Assembly (NCBI GenBank): GCA_030431615.1
Contig: JAUIID010000011.1
Span: forward strand, 1 to 47,971
Direction: 5' to 3'
DNA: 47,971 nucleotides
From: Alphaproteobacteria bacterium
GTDB lineage: Bacteria; Pseudomonadota; Alphaproteobacteria; Geminicoccales; Geminicoccaceae
The notes under the pieces were generated by a model that saw nothing but the letters and a program-made list of their open reading frames with translations, was not told the origin of the DNA and did not search any database. The translations under genes were made by a program, and so were the position numbers. Of the stretch, positions 6,601 through 15,074 are shown one piece after another (position 1 is the stretch's first letter; each line of letters starts with the position of its first letter).

Positions 6601-8895
6601 ATGAGCCAGGTCACGATCACCGTTCGCGCCCATGCGGCTGCCGGCAGCGATTTCAGCAAGCTGCGGCTCCTGCTCGACGGCCGGGTGGTCGGCGAGGCGG
6701 TGGTGCGGGGTGCTGCGCCGACGGACACGGTCTTCGTGCTCGAGGATGTCGACCCGGCGGTGGCGCACCGGATCGGCGTCGAGCACTACCACGACACCAC
6801 GGCACGGGCCCTGACCATCGAGAGCGTCACCATCGCCGGCACGGTGATCGAGGCGAGCCAGGGCGTGCAGGACGTGGGGCCGCATGACGGCCGCGTGCTG
6901 GTGGCCGGGGCTGACGCCGGCCGGATCGTCTATAACGGCACCTGGGAGGTCGACGTGCCGGCGAGCGTCTTCGGCGCGGAGCCGACGCCCGATCCCGATC
7001 CGGACCCCGAGCCCGACCCGGAGCCGGTGCCGGACCCGACCCCCGACCCCACGCCCGACCCAACGCCCGAACCTGTGCCCGATCCAGGCCCGACCGGGGA
7101 CGGCGGCGACACGGAGATCGTCCTGACGCTGGCCGCAGCGCCGGGTTCGGACTTCGCCAAGTTCAAGCTCCTGGTCGACGGTGCCGTGGTCGGCGAGGCG
7201 CGGGTGACCAGTGCGTCGGCGACCGAGTTCGCCTTCACGGTCGCCGGGCTCGACGATGGGGCACCGCACGAGGTGGCGATCGAGCACTATCACGACACGG
7301 CCGCGCGGGCGCTCGACATCCTGGGCGTGGCCGTCAACGGCACGGCGCTCGACCCGGCGGCCGGCACGCAGGACGTGGGGCCGCGGGACGGCAAGACGAT
7401 CTGGCACGGCGAGGCGGCGACGACGATCACCTATAACGGCACGTGGTATGTCCAGGTGCCGGCTGCCGTCTTCGGCGAGCCGGGGCCGGCCCCCGACCCG
7501 GATCCCGACCCCGACCCCGAGCCAGATCCTGGGCCAGATCCAGTTCCCGACCCGGATCCGGCACCGGACCCGGTCCCCGATCCGGTCCCGGGCGGCGATT
7601 ACGGGGCGCTGGTGGCCGGGCTCGGCGGCATCGCGCACTGGCGCTTCGCCGAGACGGCGGGGAGCCAGGCGGCGGATGCGCTGGGCTCGAGCGATGCCGG
7701 CCTGCGCGGCGGCGTCGGCCTCGGTGCGGCGAGCCTGGTCGGCGACGATGGCGCCGTCCGGCTCGACGGGCAGGACGACTATCTCCTGGTACCGTCGGGC
7801 GGCGACCCCATCCGGCTCATGATCCTCGGCGACAGCCTCTCGACGCCGACCTCGCCGCGCATGGCGGCGAGCGAGACGATCCCAGGCCAGCTGGCACCGC
7901 GGCTGGCGGAGGCCGGCTGGAACGTCGAGCTGATCAATCTCTCGAAGAGCGGCAGCACCGTGGTCGGCGGGCTCGACCGGCTCGAGGCCTATCTCGCCGA
8001 CGGCAGCAACCCGCTGCCGGACGCAGCACTCGTGGCGCTCGGCACCAATGACAGCCGGAGCAAGCTGGCGCTCGAGACGGTCGAGGCCAAGCTGCACGGC
8101 ATCATGAACCTGCTCGACCAGAACGAGGTGGCGACGCTGCTCGCCGGCAGCCCGGCGCAGTGGGCGGAGGCGGGCAAGGGCTATCCGACCGAAGCCCAGG
8201 CCGAGGCGTTCCACCAGATCTTCGCGGACGAGGCCGCCGAGCACGGTGCTGCCTACTACGCGGACTTCCTGGGGGCGGTCTTCGACGCCGGCGTCGACAC
8301 CTACACGAATGACGGCGTCCACCCGACGCCGGCGGGCAACACGCTGATCCTCGACGACCTGATCGACGAGATCGAGGAGCTGCTCGCACCCTTCGGCAAG
8401 GGCGATGCCGATCCCCTGGCGCTCGCCCAGGGCACCGTCTCCCTCTGGTTCGCGGCCGATGACCTGAACGGCAGGCAGGGCCTCCTGAGCAAGGATGCAT
8501 CGGGCTATGGCGGGGGCGGCGATGTCAGCCTCTATCTGGACGGGGATCAGCTGGTGCTCCGGCTGCAGGATGGCTCGAGCAGCCATGTGCTGAGCTCGGC
8601 GGACGGCGTGGTCACCGCGGGCGAGGCGCATCATGTGGCCTTCACCTTCGGGCAGGGCGGGGCAGCCCTCTGGCTCGACGGGGCCGAGGTGGCGCGCTCG
8701 GCCTATACGGGCGGGCTCGAGAGCAATGCCGAGCCGCTGGTGCTGGGCGCACTCGCCTGGACCAGTGCCCGCGGCACCGGCAACAAGATCACCGACGCGT
8801 TCGACGGCCGGCTCGACGAGGTGGCGATCTTCGACGGCCAGCTGACGCACGAGGCGGTGGCGATGCTGGCGGGTCTGAGCGAGGCCGCCGTGTAG
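6601..8895 (+). CDS. Multidomain carbohydrate-active protein: two CBM-like domains, SGNH hydrolase nested in a LamG domain
   Basis: This 764-residue protein has two homologous beta-sandwich domains of the xylan-binding/CBM60-like type (about 1-125 and 167-298). Each contains EHYHDT and ends in YNGTW..VP..VFG, and each is followed by an Asp-Pro/Glu-Pro linker. The first half of a concanavalin-like LamG domain follows (335-400, HWRF to DDYLLVPSGG). Next is a complete SGNH hydrolase with S412 in GDS, G451, N483 in GTND, and D571/H574 in DGVHP. The LamG domain then resumes from DPLALAQGTVSLWF (about 604) to the end (RLDEVAIFDG). No classical signal peptide is seen, so secretion may use a C-terminal signal. 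It probably deacylates polysaccharide. The ATG has no clear ribosome binding site. Confidence 0.85.
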   Translation: MSQVTITVRAHAAAGSDFSKLRLLLDGRVVGEAVVRGAAPTDTVFVLEDVDPAVAHRIGVEHYHDTTARALTIESVTIAGTVIEASQGVQDVGPHDGRVLVAGADAGRIVYNGTWEVDVPASVFGAEPTPDPDPDPEPDPEPVPDPTPDPTPDPTPEPVPDPGPTGDGGDTEIVLTLAAAPGSDFAKFKLLVDGAVVGEARVTSASATEFAFTVAGLDDGAPHEVAIEHYHDTAARALDILGVAVNGTALDPAAGTQDVGPRDGKTIWHGEAATTITYNGTWYVQVPAAVFGEPGPAPDPDPDPDPEPDPGPDPVPDPDPAPDPVPDPVPGGDYGALVAGLGGIAHWRFAETAGSQAADALGSSDAGLRGGVGLGAASLVGDDGAVRLDGQDDYLLVPSGGDPIRLMILGDSLSTPTSPRMAASETIPGQLAPRLAEAGWNVELINLSKSGSTVVGGLDRLEAYLADGSNPLPDAALVALGTNDSRSKLALETVEAKLHGIMNLLDQNEVATLLAGSPAQWAEAGKGYPTEAQAEAFHQIFADEAAEHGAAYYADFLGAVFDAGVDTYTNDGVHPTPAGNTLILDDLIDEIEELLAPFGKGDADPLALAQGTVSLWFAADDLNGRQGLLSKDASGYGGGGDVSLYLDGDQLVLRLQDGSSSHVLSSADGVVTAGEAHHVAFTFGQGGAALWLDGAEVARSAYTGGLESNAEPLVLGALAWTSARGTGNKITDAFDGRLDEVAIFDGQLTHEAVAMLAGLSEAAV
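6991..7098 (+). repeat. Asp-Pro-rich linker repeat, first copy
   Basis: This in-frame stretch encodes alternating P-D-P-D, P-E-P and P-T-P dipeptides between the two CBM-like domains. A second such linker (about 7492-7593) follows the second domain. Codons vary (CCC, CCG, CCA; GAT, GAC), so the repeat is kept at protein level as a stiff linker. Confidence 0.85.
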
Positions 8896-8928
8896 CCGGC
8901 GCTATCCGGGGCGCCTAGGATGGGTGCC

Positions 8929-9351
8929 ATGCTCATCGTCAGCGACCGGATCGCCATTCCCGAGCACGAGCTCGTCGAAGCCTTCGTGCGCGCCTCGGGG
9001 CCGGGCGGGCAGAATGTCAACAAGGTGTCGAGTGCGGTTCAGCTCCGCTTCGACGTGCGCGGCTCGCCGAGCCTGCCGGAGGCCGTGCGCGAGCGGCTCG
9101 AGCGCCTCGCCGGGCGGCGGCTGAGCCGGGACGGGGTCCTCGTGATCGACGCGCGCCGCTATCGCACCCAGGAACGCAATCGCGAGGATGCGCGGGAGCG
9201 GCTGGCGGCACTGGTGCGGGCGGCGGAGGAGCTGCCAATCGCCCGGCGGGCGACGCGCCCGACCCGGGCGAGCCGCGAGCGGCGGCTCGCGGGCAAGGCC
9301 GTGCGGTCGCGGGTGAAGACGCTGCGGTCGCGGCGGCCCGAGCCGGACTAG
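8929..9351 (+). CDS. arfB: Alternative ribosome-rescue factor, RF-1 domain peptidyl-tRNA hydrolase
   Basis: This 140-residue protein has the GGQ motif (G26-G27-Q28 within RASGPGGQNVNK) that hydrolyses peptidyl-tRNA in the ribosome. The lysine/arginine-rich C-terminal tail (about 95-135) is the part that ArfB/YaeJ inserts into the empty mRNA channel. It lacks the codon-recognition domains of RF1/RF2, so it should rescue stalled ribosomes without a stop codon. I prefer the ATG at 8929 because AGGATGGG lies 5-8 bp ahead; an ATG at 8920 would add three residues. Its stop directly abuts the stop of the convergent fatty-acid synthase gene with no spacer. Confidence 0.9.
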   Translation: MLIVSDRIAIPEHELVEAFVRASGPGGQNVNKVSSAVQLRFDVRGSPSLPEAVRERLERLAGRRLSRDGVLVIDARRYRTQERNREDARERLAALVRAAEELPIARRATRPTRASRERRLAGKAVRSRVKTLRSRRPEPD

Positions 9352-10680
9352 TCAGGAATCGGTGTAGAGGTCGGCGCGGGTCGGTGGCAAAGGTGACGTG
9401 CCGTCCGGCGCCTGGCGGGTGGCGACGACCTGGAAGAGCCGGAGCGGGCCGCGGTCGAAGCCGATGGCGACCCCGGCGAGGTAGGCCGCCCACATCCTGA
9501 AGCGCTCGGCGCCGACATGGCCGATCGCCTCGTCGCGCCGGGCCATCAGCCGCTCGTGCCAGAGCCGGCAGGTGCGGGCGTAGTGGCGGCGGAGACCCTC
9601 GACGTCGTGGACCTCCAGCCCGGCGGTCTCCATAACCTCGAGCGTGTGGCCGATATGGTCGAGCTCGGCGCCGGGGAAGATGTAGCGCAGGATGATGCGG
9701 CGGCTGGCTGACGGGCGGCGGAAGGCCTTCTTCTCCTTCTTGGCGCGGCGGGTGATGCCGTGGTTGAGCAGGATGCCGCCGGGGGCCAGGAGCTTGCCGA
9801 GCTTCTTGAAATAGCGCGGGTAGTTGTCGATCCCGACATGCTCGTACATGCCGATGCTGGCGATCTTGTCCCACTGGCCGTCGAGGTTGCGATAGTCCTC
9901 GAGGGCCAGGGTCACGCGGTCGCCGAGGCCCAGGCTCTGCACCTTCGCCCGAGCGAGGTCGAGCTGCGCCTGGGACAGGGTGACGCCATGCGCGGTGACG
10001 CCGTAGTGGCGGGCCGCATGGCAGACGAGGGCTCCCCAGCCGCAGCCGATATCGAGGAACCGCTCGCCGGGGCGAAGGCGGAGCTTTTTGCAGATGAGGT
10101 CGAGCTTGGCGGTCTGGGCGGTATCGAGATCGGTCTCGAAGGTGTCGAAATAGGCGCAGGAATAGACCATCTCGGCATCGAGGAAGAGCCGGTAGAAGTC
10201 GTTGCTGGCGTCGTAGTGGAACTGGACGAGGCGCTTGTCGTCGCGGGACCGGCTGTCGCGCGCCTCCTCGTCACCCGCATAGGCATGGGTGACGCTCCCC
10301 GCCCGCGAGGGGGCGAAGGCGAGCTTGCGGGCGGCGTTCCAGGGAAAGCCGGCGAGCACGTGGCGAAGGCGGCCCCGGTGCCGCTTGGCCTCGCCCTGCA
10401 GCCGGTTCATCAGCGCCAGGAGGTCGTGGTCGACGGGCTCGACGGCGCCCGTGACGTAGAGCCGAAAGAGCGTGTCGAGGGTCGGGCGACGCAGGAGGGA
10501 GCGCAGGGCGCCGGGCCCGACGATCCTGATTTCGTCGACGTCCGGGCCGGCGCCCGGGGCCGTGACCCGCCGTTCGTCCCAGAGGCGAACGGCGAGCGGC
10601 AGGTCGAGCCGCTCGAGGAGGTGGGCGACGAGGCTGGTCGCCGCTTCGAGCAGGGGGGCGCCCTCGGGCGGTGTCGGCAT
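9352..10680 (-). CDS. cfa: Cyclopropane-fatty-acyl-phospholipid synthase
   Basis: This 442-residue SAM-dependent methyltransferase adds a methylene group across double bonds of membrane phospholipid acyl chains. Key parts are an N-terminal lipid-binding domain, HYDASNDFYRLFLD and YSCAYF before the catalytic domain, and the SAM loop LDIGCGWGAL near residue 208. GVTLSQAQLDLA and IGMYEHVG, which holds a conserved active-site glutamate, follow. The start at 10680 follows GGAACCCGCC on the minus strand; an upstream in-frame start adds a low-complexity Ser/Thr/Pro segment and is less likely. The end abuts arfB, and the start lies 19 bp after the mntR stop, so it could be co-transcribed with mntR. 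Confidence 0.93.
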   Translation of the reverse strand: MPTPPEGAPLLEAATSLVAHLLERLDLPLAVRLWDERRVTAPGAGPDVDEIRIVGPGALRSLLRRPTLDTLFRLYVTGAVEPVDHDLLALMNRLQGEAKRHRGRLRHVLAGFPWNAARKLAFAPSRAGSVTHAYAGDEEARDSRSRDDKRLVQFHYDASNDFYRLFLDAEMVYSCAYFDTFETDLDTAQTAKLDLICKKLRLRPGERFLDIGCGWGALVCHAARHYGVTAHGVTLSQAQLDLARAKVQSLGLGDRVTLALEDYRNLDGQWDKIASIGMYEHVGIDNYPRYFKKLGKLLAPGGILLNHGITRRAKKEKKAFRRPSASRRIILRYIFPGAELDHIGHTLEVMETAGLEVHDVEGLRRHYARTCRLWHERLMARRDEAIGHVGAERFRMWAAYLAGVAIGFDRGPLRLFQVVATRQAPDGTSPLPPTRADLYTDS

Positions 10681-10699
10681 GGCGGGTTCCGGCAATGGG

Positions 10700-11185
10700 C
10701 TAGCGTTCGGTGACGAAGCGGTGAAAGGCGTCGAGGGTCTCGTCGCTGACGTGGTGCTCGATGCCCTCGGCATCGACCCGGGCGATATCGGCGCTGACCC
10801 CGAGCGCCAGGAGGAAGGATTCGACGATCTGGTGGCGCCGGCGTGTTTCCTCGGCGAGGCCGCGGCCGGTTTCGGTGAGGAAGACCGCGCGGTAGGGGCG
10901 CTGCTGGATCAGCCCGTCCTCGGCCAGGCGCTTGAGCATCTTGGCGACGGTCGGCTGCGCCACGCCGAGCCGGGCCGCGATGTCGACCTGTCGCGCCTCG
11001 CCGCCATCGTCGATGAGGTCGGCGATCAGCTCCACATAATCCTCGACCAGCTCGGTGCGCCGGGCGGCACGGACATGGCGGAACGCCTCGACATGGGTTT
11101 CCTTGGCGACCAGGCCCGGCGCTGCCGGCTCGTCGTTCCCGGCCGTCTCCGGTGCCGGGGATCTTGTGACGCTGCTGCTCGTCAT
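10700..11185 (-). CDS. mntR: Manganese-responsive transcriptional repressor MntR (DtxR family)
   Basis: This 161-residue DtxR/MntR regulator has a winged helix-turn-helix (about 66-92, [20 protein letters not shown]) and a metal-binding dimerisation domain with [16 protein letters not shown] and [11 protein letters not shown]. The histidines and glutamates of these two motifs are the usual metal ligands. It ends after the dimerisation domain, without the SH3-like third domain of DtxR, as in MntR. It is transcribed away from the sit manganese transporter, and two MntR-box-like sites lie between them. It should repress that transporter, and possibly itself, when manganese is plentiful. Confidence 0.93.
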   Translation of the reverse strand: MTSSSVTRSPAPETAGNDEPAAPGLVAKETHVEAFRHVRAARRTELVEDYVELIADLIDDGGEARQVDIAARLGVAQPTVAKMLKRLAEDGLIQQRPYRAVFLTETGRGLAEETRRRHQIVESFLLALGVSADIARVDAEGIEHHVSDETLDAFHRFVTER

Positions 11186-11246
11186 CTGCCTGCCATCTGG
11201 TGCCTGCCATCCGGCGGGGGCGTGCTTGTTAATCGCCGTAGGGCTT

Positions 11247-11261
11247 CATAGCAACGTCTAT
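11247..11261. promoter_or_regulatory. Candidate MntR operator near the mntR start
   Basis: CATAGCAACGTCTAT at 11247-11261 closely resembles the core of the enterobacterial MntR box (CATAGCAAAGGCTAT), differing at two positions. It lies about 60 bp upstream of the mntR ATG, where autoregulation would act. Confidence 0.6.
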
Positions 11262-11345
11262 AACATGTCGCACCGCTTCGAATCGATCCAGCTTCGTCGT
11301 GGTCAAGGGAGGTGCTGCTCAACGAACCAGCCTGTTGACCTAAAG

Positions 11346-11359
11346 TTAGCCTTGGCTAT
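11346..11359. promoter_or_regulatory. Candidate MntR operator in the sit promoter
   Basis: TTAGCCTTGGCTAT contains the perfect 12-bp palindrome TAGCC-TT-GGCTA (11347-11358) and fits the TAGC...GCTAT pattern of MntR boxes. It lies about 65 bp upstream of the sitA GTG, in the expected promoter position. Confidence 0.62.
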
Positions 11360-11424
11360 ATCAGTTAGGCCATGCGTGAACCGCAGGCACATGCGGCAGC
11401 AATTCTGGTGAAGGAGACGCGGAC

Positions 11425-12345
11425 GTGATCGACGGGAGTGTGCGGCGGGTCATTCTTGCCTCGGTTGCGGCCGGCATCCTCCTCGGTGCCGGTGCCACGG
11501 GGACCGCTGCCGCTGCGGAGAAGCTGAAGGCGGTGACGACCTTCACCGTCCTTGCCGACATGGCGCAGAACGTCGCCGGCGACGCCGCCGAGGTCGTCTC
11601 CGTCACCAAGCCGGGGGCCGAGATCCACGGCTACGAGCCGACTCCGCAGGACATCGTCCGGGCGCACGACGCCGACCTGATCCTCTGGAACGGCCTCGGT
11701 CTCGAGCGCTGGTTCGAGCAGTTCCTGGCCAATCTCGGCGACGTGCCGGCCGTCGTCCTGAGCGACGGCATCGAGCCGGCCTCGATCACCGAGGGCGCCT
11801 ATGAGGGCAAGGCCAATCCGCATGCCTGGATGGGGCTCGAGAACGCCCTCGTCTATGTCGACAATATCCGCGACGCCTTCGTGGCGCAGGATCCCGAGAA
11901 CGCTGTGACCTACGAAGCCAATGCGGAGGCCTACAAGGCGCTGATCCGGGAAACCATCGAGCCCTTGCGCGAGCGCATCGCGGCCATTCCCGAGGACCGG
12001 CGCTGGCTCGTCACCTGCGAGGGCGCCTTCAGCTACCTCGCGCGTGATTTCGCCATGCACGAGCTCTATCTCTGGCCGATCAACGCAGACCAGGTCGGCA
12101 CGCCGCAGCAGGTGCGCAAGGTGATCGATGCCGTCCGGGATCACCAGATACCGGTCGTTTTCTGCGAGAGCACGGTGAACACCGCACCCGCCGAGCAGGT
12201 GGCGCGGGAGACGGGTGCCGCCTATGGCGGCGTCCTCTATGTCGATTCGCTGTCCGAGGCGAACGGGCCAGTGCCCACATATCTGGACCTGCTCAGGGTG
12301 ACTGCCGAAACGGTGGCCACGGGGCTGGAGGGCGGCGGCGGATGA
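11425..12345 (+). CDS. sitA: Manganese ABC transporter, periplasmic binding protein
   Basis: This 306-residue cluster-A1 metal-binding protein captures Mn2+ (perhaps Fe2+) in the periplasm. The four ligands are visible: H68 (EIHGYEPTP), H133 (NPHAWM), E199 (TCEGAFSYL) and D274 (VDSLSE). A Glu at the third position, rather than His, marks the manganese/iron subgroup as opposed to zinc-binding ZnuA, and there is no ZnuA-type His-rich loop. A signal peptide covers residues 1-31, ending at TAAAAE. Translation starts at GTG behind AAGGAGA. It is the first gene of sitABCD, downstream of a candidate MntR box. Confidence 0.94.
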   Translation: MIDGSVRRVILASVAAGILLGAGATGTAAAAEKLKAVTTFTVLADMAQNVAGDAAEVVSVTKPGAEIHGYEPTPQDIVRAHDADLILWNGLGLERWFEQFLANLGDVPAVVLSDGIEPASITEGAYEGKANPHAWMGLENALVYVDNIRDAFVAQDPENAVTYEANAEAYKALIRETIEPLRERIAAIPEDRRWLVTCEGAFSYLARDFAMHELYLWPINADQVGTPQQVRKVIDAVRDHQIPVVFCESTVNTAPAEQVARETGAAYGGVLYVDSLSEANGPVPTYLDLLRVTAETVATGLEGGGG

Positions 12346-13268
12346 ACGCAGCGGTGCCGCAGACGGCGATCGCCGGGGCGGGTGGCCGGGACGCAGCCGA
12401 GCCTGGCAGCGGCATTTTCGGCCGGGACGTCACGGTGACCTACCGCAACGGCCACACGGCGCTGCGCCACGCCAGCTTCGCCGTTCCCACGGGCACGATC
12501 ACCGCCCTCGTCGGCGTCAACGGCGCCGGCAAGTCGACGCTCTTCAAGGCGATCATGGGCTTCGTGCCGATCGCCGCGGGCGAGATTCGCATTCTCGGCG
12601 TCGGCGTGCGCGAGGCGCTGGCGAAGAACCTCGTCGCCTATGTGCCGCAGGCCGAGGAGGTCGACTGGGCCTTTCCGGTGCTGGTCGAGGACGTCGTGAT
12701 GATGGGCCGCTACGGCCACATGGGCTTCTTCCGGCGGGCGCGGCCGGCGGATCGGGCCGCGGTCGCCGAGGCGCTGGCCCGGGTCAACATGAGCGACTAC
12801 CGCAAGCGCCAGATCGGCGAGCTCTCCGGCGGCCAGCGCAAGCGCGTGTTCCTCGCCCGCGCCCTCGCCCAGGAGGGCCGGGTGATTCTCCTCGACGAGC
12901 CGTTCAGCGGCGTCGACGTCAAGACCGAGGAGCAGATCGTGGGCCTGCTCAAGGGCTTGCGCGACGAGGGCCGGGTGATGCTGGTCGCCACCCACAACCT
13001 CGGCTCCGTGCCCGAGTTCTGCGACCGCACCGTGCTGGTCAAGGGCACGGTGCTCGCCGACGGGCCGACCGAGCTGGTCTTCACCCGCGAGAATCTCGAG
13101 CGTGCCTTCGGCGGCGTGCTCCGCCACTTCACGCTGAGCGGCGAGCACCTGCACGACGACGACGATCCGCGCCGGCTCACCGTGATCACCGACGACGAAC
13201 GGCCGCTCGTGCGCTATGGCGGCCGGACCTGGCGGTCGGGCACGAACGGCAAGGACCGCAAGCTTTGA
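12342..13268 (+). CDS. sitB: Manganese ABC transporter, ATP-binding protein
   Basis: This 308-residue ABC ATPase powers manganese import. Walker A is GVNGAGKS (58-65), the signature LSGGQRKR (161-168), Walker B VILLDEP (181-187), and the switch histidine is in ATHNLGS. The [18 protein letters not shown] segment after the Q-loop (QAEEVDW) is typical of SitB/MntB ATPases. The ATG overlaps the sitA stop by 4 bp. The C-terminal tail of about 40 residues after [11 protein letters not shown] is variable and may reach the membrane partner. Confidence 0.95.
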   Translation: MNAAVPQTAIAGAGGRDAAEPGSGIFGRDVTVTYRNGHTALRHASFAVPTGTITALVGVNGAGKSTLFKAIMGFVPIAAGEIRILGVGVREALAKNLVAYVPQAEEVDWAFPVLVEDVVMMGRYGHMGFFRRARPADRAAVAEALARVNMSDYRKRQIGELSGGQRKRVFLARALAQEGRVILLDEPFSGVDVKTEEQIVGLLKGLRDEGRVMLVATHNLGSVPEFCDRTVLVKGTVLADGPTELVFTRENLERAFGGVLRHFTLSGEHLHDDDDPRRLTVITDDERPLVRYGGRTWRSGTNGKDRKL

Positions 13269-14149
13269 TCGAGCTGCTGCTGCAGCCCTTCGACTACGGC
13301 TACATGACCAACGCCATCTGGGTCTCGGCGCTGGTCGGCGGGGTCTGCGCCTTCCTCTCGGCCTATCTGATGCTCAAGGGCTGGTCGCTCATCGGCGATG
13401 CGCTCAGCCACTCCATCGTGCCGGGTGTCGCCGGCGCCTACATGCTGGGCCTGCCCTTCGCGCTCGGCGCCTTCGTCGCCGGCGGGCTCGCCGCGGGGGC
13501 CATGCTCTTCCTCAACCAGCGCTCGGGCCTCAAGGTCGACGTCATCATCGGCCTGATCTTCACCTCGTTCTTCGGCCTCGGCCTCTTCATGGTCTCGATC
13601 AACCCGATGGCGGTGAGCATCCAGACCATCACCATGGGCAACATCCTCGCCATCGATGCCGCCGACACGCTGCAGCTCGCCATCATCGGCTTCGTCTCGC
13701 TCGCCGTCCTGCTCGCCAAGTGGAAGGACCTGATGGTCACCTTCTTCGACGAGAACCACGCGCGGGCGATCGGCCTCCGGCCCGACCTCCTGAAGGCCGT
13801 GTTCTTCGTCCTGCTCGCCGCCTGCACCGTCGCCGCCATGCAGACCGTGGGCGCCTTCCTCGTCATCGCCATGGTGGTGACGCCGGGGGCCACGGCCTAT
13901 CTGCTCGCCGACCGTTTCGAGCGGCTGCTCGTCCTTTCCGTGGCGATCGGTGCCTCGACCGGGGCGCTCGGCGCCTATGCCAGCTACTTCCTCGACGGCG
14001 CTACCGGCGGCATCATCGTGACGCTGCAGACGGTGATCTTCCTCGTGGCCTTCTTCCTGGCACCCCGGCACGGGCTGCTCGCCGCCCGGCGCCGGGCGGA
14101 AGCGGCGCTGGCCCCGGGGCCGGGCGAGGCAAATGAGGCGGCACCTTGA
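13265..14149 (+). CDS. sitC: Manganese ABC transporter, permease (first of two)
   Basis: This 294-residue ABC-3 family inner-membrane permease has about eight helices. [20 protein letters not shown] near residue 40 is the family hallmark, and the second conserved stretch is [20 protein letters not shown]. It starts with TTG overlapping the sitB stop by 4 bases (TTGA), pointing to translational coupling and probably limiting its expression. It pairs with the next gene as a heterodimer, the SitC/SitD arrangement known in enterobacteria and rhizobia. Confidence 0.94.
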   Translation: MIELLLQPFDYGYMTNAIWVSALVGGVCAFLSAYLMLKGWSLIGDALSHSIVPGVAGAYMLGLPFALGAFVAGGLAAGAMLFLNQRSGLKVDVIIGLIFTSFFGLGLFMVSINPMAVSIQTITMGNILAIDAADTLQLAIIGFVSLAVLLAKWKDLMVTFFDENHARAIGLRPDLLKAVFFVLLAACTVAAMQTVGAFLVIAMVVTPGATAYLLADRFERLLVLSVAIGASTGALGAYASYFLDGATGGIIVTLQTVIFLVAFFLAPRHGLLAARRRAEAALAPGPGEANEAAP

Positions 14150-14997
14150 GCGTCGCCGACCTCCTTTTGCCGTTCCAGTTCCCGTTCATGCAGAACGCCT
14201 TCTGGATCGTCCTCATCATCTCGATCCCGACGGCGCTTCTCTCCTGCTTTCTCGTCCTCAAGGGCTGGGCGCTGATGGGCGACGCGGTGAGCCACGCCGT
14301 CCTGCCGGGCGTGGTGCTCGCCTATGTCGCCGGCCTGCCGCTCATCGTCGGCGCCTTCGGCGCCGGCATGACCTGCGCGCTCGTCACGGGCTATCTCGCG
14401 CACAACAGCCGGGTGAAGCCGGATACCGTCATGGGTGTCGTCTTCTCCGGCATGTTCGCCATCGGCATCATCCTCTTCACCTCGATCGAGTCCGACCAGC
14501 ATCTCGACCACATCCTCTTCGGCAACATGCTGGGGGTGGGGCGGGCGGACCTTTTGACCTCGGGCGCCATCTCGGCCGGCGTCGCCCTCGTGCTGCTCGC
14601 CAAGTGGAAGGACTTCCTCCTGCACGCCTTCGATCCGGCGCAGGCGCGGGCCTCGGGGCTCAAGGTGGCGTGGCTGCATTACGGCCTGCTCGTGATCCTC
14701 TCGCTCACCATCGTGGCAACCCTTTCCTCGGTCGGCATCATCCTCGCCGTGGGTCTTCTGATCGCCCCGGGTGCCATCGCCTTCCTCCTCGCCCGCCGCT
14801 TCGGGACGATGCTGGTGACCGCCATCGCCGTCACCGTGCTCGCCACCTTCCTCGGCACCTATCTCAGCTTCTTCCTCGACAGCGCCCCGGCGCCGACCAT
14901 CGTGCTCGTGCTCACGGGCCTCTTCCTTATGGCCTTCGTCCGGCGCCTGCATCTGAGCCGGCTCGCCTCGGCGAGCGTCGGCACGAACGACGGCTGA
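14146..14997 (+). CDS. sitD: Manganese ABC transporter, permease (second of two)
   Basis: This 283-residue permease of the same ABC-3 family is a paralogue of the preceding protein: VLKGWALMGDAVSHAVLPGV near residue 38 and LSSVGIILAVGLLIAPGAIA near 200. It again starts with TTG overlapping the previous stop by 4 bases. Together the two permeases form the membrane channel fed by SitA. It is probably the last gene of the operon; a 77-bp gap with an inverted repeat separates it from the nucleoside hydrolase gene. Confidence 0.93.
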   Translation: MSVADLLLPFQFPFMQNAFWIVLIISIPTALLSCFLVLKGWALMGDAVSHAVLPGVVLAYVAGLPLIVGAFGAGMTCALVTGYLAHNSRVKPDTVMGVVFSGMFAIGIILFTSIESDQHLDHILFGNMLGVGRADLLTSGAISAGVALVLLAKWKDFLLHAFDPAQARASGLKVAWLHYGLLVILSLTIVATLSSVGIILAVGLLIAPGAIAFLLARRFGTMLVTAIAVTVLATFLGTYLSFFLDSAPAPTIVLVLTGLFLMAFVRRLHLSRLASASVGTNDG

Positions 14998-15040
14998 CGG
15001 CGGGCCTCGCCGGGCTTGAACATCCGCGTCGCGTGATCGA

Positions 15041-15058
15041 TCTTGGGTTTAACCAAGA
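15041..15058. repeat. Inverted repeat just upstream of the nucleoside hydrolase
   Basis: TCTTGG (15041-15046) and CCAAGA (15053-15058) flank GTTTAA, 16 bp ahead of the ATG. The position would overlap a promoter or leader, so it may be an operator or a leader hairpin of the nucleoside hydrolase gene. Confidence 0.45.
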
Positions 15059-15074
15059 CTCGGGGAGGTCAATC

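Noticed and set aside
6985-7600. Repetitive GC-rich DNA resembling a repeat array
   Set aside because: It is in-frame coding for Asp-Pro/Glu-Pro linkers with variable codons and no spacers, so not CRISPR or a satellite.
6568-8850. Very long open frame (about 760 codons) on the minus strand opposite the multidomain gene
   Set aside because: It is the antisense shadow of a GC-rich gene. The sense strand shows real domains and catalytic motifs; the antisense product is Arg/Gly/Val-rich with no recognisable fold.
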